Shown here piece after piece: positions 21,701 to 32,034 of a stretch of DNA of 64,000 nt. A program made the translations under genes and the position numbers. The notes under the pieces are model-generated. The model worked only from the letters and a program-made list of their open reading frames with translations, was not told the origin of the DNA and ran no database searches. Location of the stretch: assembly GCA_014843695.1 (NCBI GenBank), contig CM026390.1, forward strand, positions 101,684,722-101,748,721, read 5' to 3'. This stretch comes from Archivesica marissinica. Its lineage: Eukaryota; Mollusca; Bivalvia; Venerida; Vesicomyidae. Position 1 is the first letter of the stretch. Every line of letters starts with the position of its first letter.

Positions 21701-22112
21701 CCTCTATTTGTTCCTGTAGTATGTGGTACAGTGGACCCTCTATTTTTTCATGTAGCATGTGGTACAGTGGACCCTCTATTTGTTCATGTGGTACAGGGGA
21801 CCCTCTATTTGTTCCTGTAGTATGTGGTACAGTGGACCCTCTATTTGTTCATGTAGTATGTGGTACAGTGGACCCTCTATTTGTTCATGTGGTACAGGGG
21901 ACCCTCTATTTGTTCATGTTGTACAGTGGACCCTCTATTTGTTCATGTAGCATGTGGTACAGTGGACCCTCTATTTGTTCCTGTAGTATGTGGTACAGTG
22001 GACCCTCTATTTGTTCCTGTAGCATGTGGTACAGTGGACCCTCTATTTGTTCCTGTAGTATGTGGTACAGGGGACCCTCTATTTGTTCCTGTAGTATGTG
22101 GTACAGGGGACC
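15737..22112 (+). repeat. 6.4-kb minisatellite, 29-bp and 36-bp unit forms, ~190 copies
   Basis: Core gtggtacagtggaccctcta plus tttgttcat; the long form adds gtagtat or gtagcat between units. Long-form and short-form copies are segregated into blocks (short: 16570-17030, 19440-19940; long: 18780-19380, 20390-21000). A patchwork region at 16000-18450 has many one-to-few-base deletions. Variants cctgtag and gtacagggg cluster near the 3' end (20600-22110). It occupies nearly the whole intron between the two coiled-coil exons of UNK. Confidence 0.97.
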
Positions 22113-22459
22113 TGCTACAGTAGATGTATTTCAGCTCAATATAACGAAGCATTGCATTATTCTATAACATTTGTGTAGTAGATTACGGGTCACGGGTTAG
22201 TAAGATATTAATATAATGTATAACGGGACATGGGCAGAGCATAGGTCAGGTCAGGTGGATAATTATGTATATGTGTTCGGTGTAACTGGACAATACTTGC
22301 TAGATTATTTCACTTGGATTGTCAATACCTGCATTAAAGGGTGGTTAATTAAATGAAAAAACAACATGCATGATAACTCTATTTTATTTATTATATACTT
22401 GTAATCGTTTATTGTCAAATAAACACATAATCAACCCGACAACATGTACATGATTGCAG
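22113..22459. other. Intron remainder after the 6.4-kb array
   Basis: The segment gctcaatataacgaagcatt at about 22132, directly after the last array unit (acagtagatgtatttca), resembles the subterminal part of a pogo/Tc1-type MITE end (acagtxgaccctcxatataacgaa). It suggests where the array unit came from (inference). Otherwise AT-rich, no coding signal. Confidence 0.4.
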
Positions 22460-22555
22460 GCGTGTGAGGCATGGAAAAAGGAAGCAGAAGAGAGCTCACG
22501 GAAGATGAAGATTGTAGAAGACGAGAAAATGACAGTGTTAAAACAGAGAGATGAG
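22460..22555 (+). CDS. UNK: Unkempt, coiled-coil exon
   Basis: Acceptor catgattgcag, donor gtaatc; 96 bp, 32 codons, phase 0 both sides. Reads ACEAWKKEAEESSRKMKIVE and DEKMTVLKQRDE. The ACxAWKKEAEE start is essentially identical to vertebrate UNK and follows QAK in the preceding exon. Highly charged heptad-like helix, expected to be part of the C-terminal coiled coil. Confidence 0.95.
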
Positions 22556-23330
22556 GTAATCATTCAAATATAAGCCAAGTATCAAAACTGCATCGCTATG
22601 ACGATGATGCATGGCAATTATAAATATAACTGCTCCGCCCTAACAACAACCTCAAAAATGGTTGTTTAGATAACACTGATGTAGTGATTTCAATGTAATC
22701 ACACCAAAGCCCTGTTACATTGTATGACAACACTGACTCTAAGCATGCTGAGACTTGGTGCGGCTGCCACACTGCACAAATAGTGCTCATCTGTAATTGG
22801 ATATGCATAAATGTTTGTGTTTTAGACATGCATTACTACTGGTAGTTCGCATCAACATTCTGGGTGGTCACTATAGCTTACGTTATGCCAGAAAGACGTG
22901 TTTAGCTAGTGTACGCTAGCATGGTTACAATGTTTAACTAATATGAAGTTTTCCTATGAAGTAGCCAGTGGAAAACTCAATGTCATTGTAATGTATGTAG
23001 AAACTGTAATTGACATGCATAATTTACATGCAGTGCTAATTTATGTTTTCTCAAATTGCCATTTGGAAATTCTCAAATTGTTGTGGTGGTGCTAGCGTGG
23101 TGATGACAGGGATGTCTGGCGTGTGGTTGTAAGTCGTGTCAGATACCATATTCCAGTGTTGCTCTTAAGACTGGTGTCAGGTTTGGCACGCTATTGGTGC
23201 TGTTCACAGGTTATGTGCCATCTTTTTCCTTATGTGTGTTCTCCCCAAACATGGCGCTTGTATTTCTTTAATAGAATGGCGTGTACTTTTATAGTCTTGT
23301 TTGTAAATTGTGCATAAATGATACTCAAAT
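22556..23330. other. Unique-looking intron sequence
   Basis: No exon, repeat or RNA gene recognised; a few short palindromic stretches (e.g. around 22900, gctagtgtacgctagc) only. Confidence 0.4.
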
Positions 23331-23334
23331 AAAT

Positions 23335-25430
23335 ATATTCCTGTGTGGTGAAATCACAATCTGTCTCGGCGTCCAGTGTGGTGAAATCACAATTTGTCTC
23401 GGCGTTCCGTGTGATGAAATCACAATCTGTCTCGGCGTCCCATGTGGTGAAATCCCAATTTGTCCCAGAGTCCCGTGTGGTGAAATCACAATCTGTCCCG
23501 TGTGGTGAAATCACAATCTGTCTCGGCGTCCTGTGTGGTGAAATCACAATCTGTTCCGGCGTCCCGTGTGGTGAAATCACAATCTGTCCCGTGTGGTGAA
23601 ATCACAATCTGTCCCGGAGTCCCGTGTGGTGAAATCACAATCTGTCCCGGCATCCTGTGTGGTGAAATCACAATCTGTTTCGGCGTCCCGTGTGGTGAAA
23701 TCACAATCTGTTCCAGAGTCCCGTGTGGTGAAATCACAATCTGTCTCGGCGTCCCGTGTGGTGAAATCACAATCTGTTTCGGTGTCCCGTGTGGTGAAAT
23801 CACAATCTGTCTTGGCGTCCCGTGTGGTGAAATCACAATCTGTTTCGGTGTCACGTGTGGTTAAATCACAATCTGTCTCAGAATCCCGTGTGGTGAAATC
23901 ACAATCTGTCTCGGCGTCCTGTGTGGTGAAATCACAATCTGTCTCGGCGTCCCGTGTGGTGAAATCACAATCTGTCTCGGCGTCCCGTGTGGTGAAATCA
24001 CAATCTGTCTCGGCATCCCATGTGGTGAAATCCCAATTTGTCCCAGAGTCCCGTGTGGTGAAATCACAATCTGTCCCGTGTGGTGAAATCACAATCTGTC
24101 CGGGAGTCCCGTGTGGTGAAATCACAATCTGTCTCAGAGTCCCGCGTGGTGAAATCACAATCTGTCTCGGCGTCCTGTGTGGTGAAATCACAATCTGTTC
24201 CGGCGTCCCGTGTGGTGAAATCACAATCTGTCTCGGCGTCCCGTGTGGTGAAATCACAATCTGTTTCGGTGTCCCGTGTGGTGAAATCACAATCTGTCTT
24301 GGCGTCCCGTGTGGTGAAATCACAATCTGTTTCGGTGTCACGTGTGGTTAAATCACAATCTGTCTCAGAATCCCGTGTGGTGAAATCACAATCTGTCTCG
24401 GCGTCCTGTGTGGTGAAATCACAATCTGTCTCGGCGTCCCGTGTGGTGAAATCACAATCTGTCTCGGCGTCCCGTGTGGTGAAATCACAATCTGTCTCGG
24501 CATCCCATGTGGTGAAATCCCAATTTGTCCCAGAGTCCCGTGTGGTGAAATCACAATCTGTCCCGTGTGGTGAAATCACAATCTGTCCGGGAGTCCCGTG
24601 TGGTGAAATCACAATCTGTCTCAGAGTCCCGCGTGGTGAAATCACAATCTGTCTCGGCGTCCTGTGTGGTGAAATCACAATCTGTTCCGGCGTCCCGTGT
24701 GGTGAAATCACAATCTGTCCCGGAGTCCCGTGTGGTGAAATCACAATCTGTCCCGGCATCCTGTGTGGTGAAATCACAATCTGTTTCGGCGTCCCGTGTG
24801 GTGAAATCACAATCTGTTCCAGAGTCCCGTGTGGTGAAATCACAATCTGTCTCGGCGTCCCGTGTGGTGAAATCACAATCTGTTTCGGAGTCCCGTGTGG
24901 TGAAATCACAATCTGTCTCGGCGTCCCGTGTGGTGAAATCACAATCTGTTTCGGTGTCCCGTGTGGTTAAATCACAATCTGTCTCAGAGTCCCGTGTGGT
25001 GAAATCACAATCTGTCTCGGCGTCCTGTGTGGTGAAATCACAATCTGTCTCGGCGTCCCGTGTGGTGAAATCACAATCTGTCTCGGCGTCCCGTGTGGTG
25101 AAATCACAATCTGTCTTGGCGTCCCGTGTGGTGAAATCACAATCTGTCTCGGCGTCCCGTGTGGTGAAATCACAATCTGTCCCGGAGTCCCGTGTGGTGA
25201 AATCACAATCTGTCCGGGAGTCCCGTGTGGTGAAATCACAATCTGTCTCAGAGTCCCGTGTGGTGAAATCACAATCTGTCTCGGCGTCCTGTGTGGTGAA
25301 ATCACAATCTGTTCCGGTGTCCCGTGTGGTGAAATCACAATCTGTCCCGGCGTCTAGTGAAATCACAATCTGTCTCAGAGTCCCGTGTGGTGAAATCACA
25401 ATCTGTCCCAGAGTCCCGTGTGGTTAAATC
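23335..25430 (+). repeat. Minisatellite, 33-bp unit, ~63 copies, with a 487-bp internal duplication
   Basis: Unit gtgtggtgaaatcacaatct plus gtctcggcgtccc. As 33 is divisible by three, frames stay open on both strands for hundreds of codons (11-residue periodic peptides VVKSQSVSASR and DAETDCDFTTR); these are not genes. The marker variant tcacgtgtggttaaatcaca occurs at 23851 and again at 24338, exactly 487 bp apart, with the same order of neighbours. The array ends ~12 bases before the branch/acceptor region of the next exon. Confidence 0.96.
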
Positions 25431-25447
25431 ATGACTTAATTTTTCAG

Positions 25448-25612
25448 GCTTTGAATCAGTATAAGAAATTGAAGATAGAGGCATCAAGTATAAAGTGTAC
25501 AAGTAATCACTTACGTAGTCTGCAATCGACAAGCGACCTCGATGTCATTATGTTACCACAGTTACGACATTTACAACAGCAACTTAGGGCTGATCTTGAT
25601 AAAGTAGAACAG
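25448..25612 (+). CDS. UNK: Unkempt, exon with LxxLQxQLRxDLxxVE helix
   Basis: Acceptor taatttttcag, donor gtatgt; 165 bp, 55 codons, phase 0 both sides. Reads ALNQYKKLKIEASSIKCTSN, HLRSLQSTSDLDVIMLPQLR and HLQQQLRADLDKVEQ. The end matches the conserved UNK helix LxxLQ(K/Q)QLRA-(H/D)-L-x-(Q/K)-VE that precedes the RING. The 3' splice site sits directly after the 33-bp array, so part of its upstream context is repeat-derived. Confidence 0.95.
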
Positions 25613-25659
25613 GTATGTGTCGTTTGTAAGTCTGACGTTATCTGTCTTGGATTTACAAC

Positions 25660-28600
25660 TCTGGTGTACAACAACTCTAGTCACTCTGTGCAACAACGTG
25701 TATGACCTGCCACTCTAGTCACTCTGTGTAACACTGTGTATGACCTGCAACTCTATTCACTCTGTGCAACACCGTGTATGACCTGCAACTCTAGTCACTC
25801 TGTGTAACACTGTGTATGACCTGCAACCCTATTCACTCTGTGCAACACCGTGTATGACCTGCAACTCTAGTCACTCTGTGCAACACTGTGTATGACCTAC
25901 AACTCTAGTCACTGTGTGCAACACTGTGTATGACCTGCAACTCTAGTCACTGTGTGTAACACTGTGTATGACCTGCAACTCTAGTCACTGTGTGCATCAC
26001 TGTGTATGACCTGCAACTCTAGTCACTGTGTGCATCACTGTGTATGACCTGCAACTCTATTCACTGTGTAACACTGTGTATGACCTGCAACTCTAGTCAC
26101 TGTGTAACACTGTGTATGACCTGCAACTCTAGTCACTGTGTGTAACACTGTGTATGACCTGCAACTCTAGTCACTGTGTGTAACACTGTGTATGACCTGC
26201 AACTCTAGTCACTCTGTGTAACACTGTGTATGACCTGCAACTCTATTCACTCTGTGTAACACTGTGTATGACCTGCAACTCTATTCACTCTGTGTAACAC
26301 TGTGTATGACCTGCAACTCTATTCACTCTGTGTAACACTGTGTATGACCTTCAACTCTATTCACTCTGTGTAACACTGTGTATGACCTTCAACTCTATTC
26401 ACTCTGTGTAACACTGTGTATGACCTGCAACTCTAGTCACTGTGTGCATCACTGTGTATGACCTGCAACTCTAGTCACTGTGTGCATCACTGTGTATGAC
26501 CTGCAACTCTAGTCACTGTGTGCATCACTGTGTATGACCTGCAACTCTATTCACTGTGTGCATCACTGTGTATGACCTGCAACTCTAGTCACTGTGTGCA
26601 TCACTGTGTATGACCTGCAACTCTATTCACTCTGTGTAACACTGTGTATGACCTGCAACTCTATTCACTCTGTGTAACACTGTGTATGACCTGCAACTCT
26701 ATTCACTCTGTGAAACACTGTGTATGACCTACAACTCTAGTCACTCTGTGTAACACTGTGTATGACCTACAACTCTATTCACTCTGTGTAGCACTGTGTA
26801 TGACCTGCAACTCTATTCACTCTGTGTAACACTGTGTATGACCTACAACTCTATTCACTCTGTGTAACACTGTGTATGCCCTACAACTCTAGTCACTCTG
26901 TGTAACACTGTGTATGACCTACAACTCTAGTCACTCTGTGTAACACTGTGTATGACCTACAACTCTATTCACTCTGTGTAACACTGTGTATGCCCTACAA
27001 CTCTAGTCACTCTGTGTAACACTGTGTATGACCTGCAACCCTATTCACTCTGTGTAACACTGTGTATGACCTGCAACTCTATTCACTCTGTGTAACACTG
27101 TGTAATGACCTGCAACTCTAGTCACTCTGTGTAACACTGTGTATGACCTACAACTCTAGTCACTCTGTGTAACGCTGTGTGCCATGCAACTCTGTCTCTG
27201 TGTAACACTGTGTATCCCTACAACTCTAGTCACTCTGTGTAACACTGTGTATGTCACTCTGTGTAACACTGTGTATGACCTGCAACTCTATTCACTCTGT
27301 GTAACACTGTGTATGACCTACAACTCTAGTCACTCTGTGTAACACTGTGTATGACCTTCAACTCTATTCACTCTGTGTAACACTGTGTATGACCTGCAAC
27401 TCTAGTCACTGTGTGCATCACTGTGTATGACCTGCAACTCTAGTCACTGTGTGCATCACTGTGTATGACCTGCAACTATATTCACTGTGTGCATCACTGT
27501 GTATGACCTGCAACTCTAGTCACTGTGTGCATCACTGTGTATGACCTGCAACTCTAGTCACTGTGTGCATCACTGTGTATGACCTGCAACTCTAGTCACT
27601 CTGTGTAACACTGTGTATGACCTGCAACTCTAGTCACTCTGTGTATGACCTGCAACTCTAGTCACTCTGTGTAACACTGTGTATGACCTGCAACTCTATT
27701 CACTCTGTGTAACACTGTGTATGACCTGCAACTCTATTCACTCTGTGAAACATTGTGTATGACCTACAACTCTAGTCACTCTGTGTAACACTGTGTATGA
27801 CCTACAAGTCTATTCACTCTGTGTAGCACTGTGTATGACCTGCAACTCTATTCACTCTGTGTAACACTGTGTATGACCTACAACTATATTCACTCTGTGT
27901 AACACTGTGTATGCCCTACAACTCTAGTCACTCTGTGTAACACTGTGTATGACCTACAACTCTAGTCACTCTGTGTAACACTGTATGACCTACAACTCTA
28001 TTCACTCTGTGTAACACTGTGTATGCCCTACAACTCTAGTCACTCTGTGTAACACTGTGTATGACCTGCAACTCTATTCACTCTGTGTAACACTGTGTAT
28101 GACCTGCAACTCTATTCACTCTGTGTAACACTGTGTATGACCTACAACTTTAGTCACTCTGTGTAACACTGTGTATGACCTGCAACTCTATTCACTCTGT
28201 GTAACACTGTGTATGACCTACAACTCTATTCACTCTGTGTAACACTGTGTATGCCCTACAACTCTAGTCACTCTGTGTAACACTGTGTATGACCTACAAC
28301 TCTAGTCACTCTGTGTAACACTGTGTATGACCTACAACTCTATTCACTCTGTGTAACACTGTGTATGCCCTACAACTCTAGTCACTCTGTGTAACACTGT
28401 GTATGACCTGCAACCCTATTCACTCTGTGTAACACTGTGTATGACCTGCAACTCTATTCACTCTGTGTAACACTGTGTAGTCACTCTGTGTAACACTGTG
28501 TATGACCTGCAACTCTAGTCACTCTGTGTAACACTGTGTATGACCTACAACTCTAGTCACTCTGTGTAACGCTGTGTATGCCCTACAACTCTAGTCACTC

Positions 28601-29665
28601 TGTGTAACACTGTGTATGCCCTACAACTCTAGTCACTCTGTGTAACACTGTGTATGACCTACAACTCTAGTCACTCTGTGTAACACTGTGTATGACCTGC
28701 AACTCTATTCACTCTGTGTAACACTGTGTATGACCTACAACTCTAGTCACTCTGTGTAACACTGTGTATGACCTTCAACTCTATTCACTCTGTGTAACAC
28801 TGTGTATGACCTGCAACTCTAGTCACTGTGTGCATCACTGTGTATGACCTGCAACTCTAGTCACTGTGTGCATCACTGTGTATGACCTGCAACTATATTC
28901 ACTGTGTGCATCACTGTGTATGACCTGCAACTCTAGTCACTGTGTGCATCACTGTGTATGACCTGCAACTCTAGTCACTGTGTGCATCACTGTGTATGAC
29001 CTGCAACTCTAGTCACTCTGTGTAACACTGTGTATGACCTGCAACTCTAGTCACTCTGTGTATGACCTGCAACTCTAGTCACTCTGTGTAACACTGTGTA
29101 TGACCTGCAACTCTATTCACTCTGTGTAACACTGTGTATGACCTGCAACTCTATTCACTCTGTGAAACATTGTGTATGACCTACAACTCTAGTCACTCTG
29201 TGTAACACTGTGTATGACCTACAAGTCTATTCACTCTGTGTAGCACTGTGTATGACCTGCAACTCTATTCACTCTGTGTAACACTGTGTATGACCTACAA
29301 CTCTATTCACTCTGTGTAACACTGTGTATGCCCTACAACTCTAGTCACTCTGTGTAACACTGTGTATGACCTACAACTCTAGTCACTCTGTGTAACACTG
29401 TATGACCTACAACTCTATTCACTCTGTGTAACACTGTGTATGCCCTACAACTCTAGTCACTCTGTGTAACACTGTGTATGACCTGCAACTCTATTCACTC
29501 TGTGTAACACTGTGTATGACCTGCAACTCTATTCACTCTGTGTAACACTGTGTATGACCTACAACTTTAGTCACTCTGTGTAACACTGTGTATGACCTGC
29601 AACTCTATTCACTCTGTGTAACACTGTGTATGACCTACAACTCTAGTCACTCTGTGTAACGCTGT
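25660..29665. repeat. 4.0-kb minisatellite, 38-bp unit, ~105 copies, with a ~1.4-kb internal duplication
   Basis: Unit actctagtcactctgtgtaa plus cactgtgtatgacctgca; common variants tctattcac, cctaca, ccttca and gtgtgcatcac form an ordered pattern. Rare markers recur 1,417 bp apart (gaaacattgtgtatgaccta at 27747 and 29164; a shortened unit at 27640 and 29057), showing that a block of ~37 units was duplicated in tandem. Confidence 0.96.
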
Positions 29666-29666
29666 G

Positions 29667-30180
29667 TATATAACCTGGAACACATACAGGTAGAAATGTA
29701 CTTGAGGTATCAATCCGTTACCTGGAACCCATACAGGTAGAAATGTACTTGAGGTATCAAACCGTTACCTGGTACACATACAGGTAGAAATGTACTTGAG
29801 GGGACAAACCATTACCTGGGACACATGCAGGTAGAAATGTACTTGAGGGGACAAACTGTTACCTGGGACACATACAGGTAGAAATGTACTTGAGGGGACA
29901 AACTGTTACCTGGGACACATACAGGTAGAAATGTACTTGAGGTATCAAACCATTACCTGGGACACATACAGGTAGAAATGTACTTGAGGTATCAAGCCGT
30001 TACCTGGGACACATACAGGTAGAAATGTACTTGAGGTATCAAGCCATTACCTGGGACACATACAGGTAGAACTGTACTTGAGGGGACAAACCATTACCTG
30101 GGACACATGCAGGTAGAAATGTACTTGAGGTATCAAACCGTTACCTGGGACACATACAGGTAGAAATGTACACATACAGT
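29667..30180. repeat. Minisatellite, 47-bp unit, ~11 copies
   Basis: Unit ttacctgggacacatacagg plus tagaaatgtacttgaggtatcaaaccg; variants gaggggacaaac. Begins directly where the 38-bp array ends. Confidence 0.93.
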
Positions 30181-30237
30181 CACAATAACCAGCTACGAAC
30201 ACATTATTTGGGGTTTTACTCGTATTAATTTATTACA

Positions 30238-30540
30238 GCTGTGTGAAACTACTGCATCAACATTGCTGTTGTCAATGACATGATGTGCTGCTATGTGTGA
30301 AACTACTGCATCAATGTTGCTGTCAATGACATGATGTGCTGCGATGTGTGAAGTTACTGCATCAACGTTGCTGTCAATGACATGATATGCTGCGATGTGT
30401 GAAGTTACTGCATCAACGTTGCTGTCAATGACCTGATGTGGTGTGAAGTTACTGCATCAACGTTGCTGTCAATGACCTGATGTGATGTGTGAAGTTACTG
30501 TATCAACGTTGCTGTCAATGACATGATGTGCTGCGATGTG
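30238..30540. repeat. Minisatellite, ~51-bp unit, ~6 copies
   Basis: Unit gtgtgaagttactgcatcaa plus cgttgctgtcaatgacatga tgtgctgcgat, with deletions in two copies. Ends about 40 bases before the acceptor of the RING exon. Confidence 0.92.
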
Positions 30541-30581
30541 TGATCTGTGTGATAATCCTGCTGTGTTGTTTTTATTTGCAG

Positions 30582-30758
30582 GTAATATACAAGCAGTCTG
30601 CAGTGAAATGTGTTATATGTCAGGATAAAAACCGAAGTATAGCCACATCACCGTGCAATCACTGTGTAATGTGTGAGAAATGTGCACCATCGAAAACCGA
30701 ATGTCCGCTATGTGGATCACAGATAACACAACGGGCATCTGTAAGTTACCATTTGTAA
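30582..30758 (+). CDS. UNK: Unkempt, C-terminal RING exon and stop
   Basis: Acceptor tttatttgcag. Reads VIYKQSAVKC, then a RING of pattern C-x2-C-x11-C-x-H-x3-C-x2-C-x6-C-x2-C (CVIC ... CNH ... CEKC ... CPLC) and GSQITQRASVSYHL, stop TAA at 30756. In UNK the RING closes the protein, so this is the last or penultimate exon. A perfect donor (gtaagt) lies at 30741 after QRAS, so a further short terminal exon is possible; none was recognised downstream. Vertebrate UNK has a RING of unclear ligase activity; UNK and Headcase act together in fly mTOR signalling (established knowledge). Confidence 0.93.
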   Translation, partial: VIYKQSAVKCVICQDKNRSIATSPCNHCVMCEKCAPSKTECPLCGSQITQRASVSYHL

Positions 30759-31057
30759 TGATGGTGGTATATAGGTGTTTATGGACAATTAACTTTTAAA
30801 AAATTAGTTTATGATGCGGAAGTGAAACTTTCTTGAAGAAAGGTTTTGTTTTGATTTCTTTGTTGTTTAAACATTGAATAGGTATAAACAATTACATAGG
30901 ATTTACAAATTCTTGTACAGTTGTATAGAATATTTCAGAGGAGTTGTTGTTTATATAACATACCTTGTATATGTTGTAATGAACTATTTTTTATGTTAGG
31001 TTTTTGTTACATTGTTTTATGTACATTGTTTCTACATTATTGTTAGATATCATAGAC
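30759..31057. other. Presumed UNK 3' UTR / flank
   Basis: AT-rich sequence with no obvious AATAAA close to the stop and no coding signal. Expected position of the UNK 3' UTR if the stop at 30756 is used. Confidence 0.4.
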
Positions 31058-31392
31058 TTCATAAAGGAATTGTGCATTGATCACTAGGTTGGAAGCAACT
31101 TCATAAAGGAATTGTGCATTGATCACTAGGTTGGAAGCAACTTCATAAAGGAATTGTGCATTGATCACTAGGTTGGAAGCAACTTCATAAAGGAATTGTG
31201 CATTGATCACTAGGTTGGAAGCAACTTCATAAAGGAATTGTGCATTGATCACTAGGTTGGAAGCAACTTCATAAAGGAATTGTGCATTGATCACTAGGTT
31301 GGAAGCAACTTCATAACGGAATTGTGCATTGATCACTAAGTTGGAAGCAACTTCATAAAGAAATTGTGCATTGATCACTAAGTTGGAAGCAG
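31058..31392. repeat. Minisatellite, 42-bp unit, 8 copies
   Basis: Unit cttcataaaggaattgtgca plus ttgatcactaggttggaagcaa. Because 42 is divisible by three, one minus-strand frame remains open; not a gene. Confidence 0.94.
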
Positions 31393-31399
31393 TACATGT

Positions 31400-31690
31400 A
31401 ATTACAATACTGTGAGGTACTGTGATCGTCGGGTGTCCGTCTCTCCATCCATATTTGCCTTATAGACACAAGAAACATTATTGAATTTGTTCAAACTTAG
31501 TTACAAATCACATTTGAATGACAGCTTGGTTTGAGTCAATAATCTGCCATTGTCTTATAACTAGGTCAACATAAGAGGGAAAGCTTGTAAACATTTGTTG
31601 CACTTCAATTTTTGTTCAACATTGGTCACAACTCAGACATACCAATATTTGGTTTTGGGCCTAAAATATTCACCTAGAAGGGGTTTATGG
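31400..31690. repeat. Decayed interspersed repeat related to 4161-4640
   Basis: Contains gttcaaacttagttacaaat, gacagcttggtttgagtcaa and aactaggtcaacataaga, similar in order to blocks at 4200-4560 and 50520-50690. No ORF. Confidence 0.4.
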
Positions 31691-31699
31691 GCTACATGT

Positions 31700-31912
31700 T
31701 CGCCAGTGAAAGGTAGCCCCTAAACCCCTAATGTTCACCAGTGAAAGATAGCCCCTAAACCCCTAATGTTCACCAGTGAAAGGTAGCCCCTAAACCCCTA
31801 ATGTTCACCAGTGAAAGGTAGCTCCTAAACCCCTAATGTTCACCAGTGAAAGGTAGCCCCTAAACCCCTAATGTTCACCAGTGAAAGGTAGCCCCTAATG
31901 TTCACCAGGTTG
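31700..31912. repeat. Minisatellite, 34-bp unit, ~6 copies
   Basis: Unit cccctaatgttcaccagtga plus aaggtagcccctaa. Confidence 0.92.
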
Positions 31913-32034
31913 AGCGACCCAGGAACAGTTGGAACCTCTTGTTATGGACAGGATTTGAATTGATATTGTATTCTTGAATTCCATTGCTAAGAACAATATA
32001 CTCTCACACTACATATATTAACATTACATATACT

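Noticed and set aside
24064..25427. Overlapping ~290-codon frames on both strands in the 33-bp array
   Set aside because: A unit divisible by three keeps every stop-free frame open. Both strands are open over the same bases, and flanking exons of UNK splice around it.
23335..25430. CRISPR-like array
   Set aside because: There are no unique spacers: the whole unit is repeated. The context is a eukaryotic intron.
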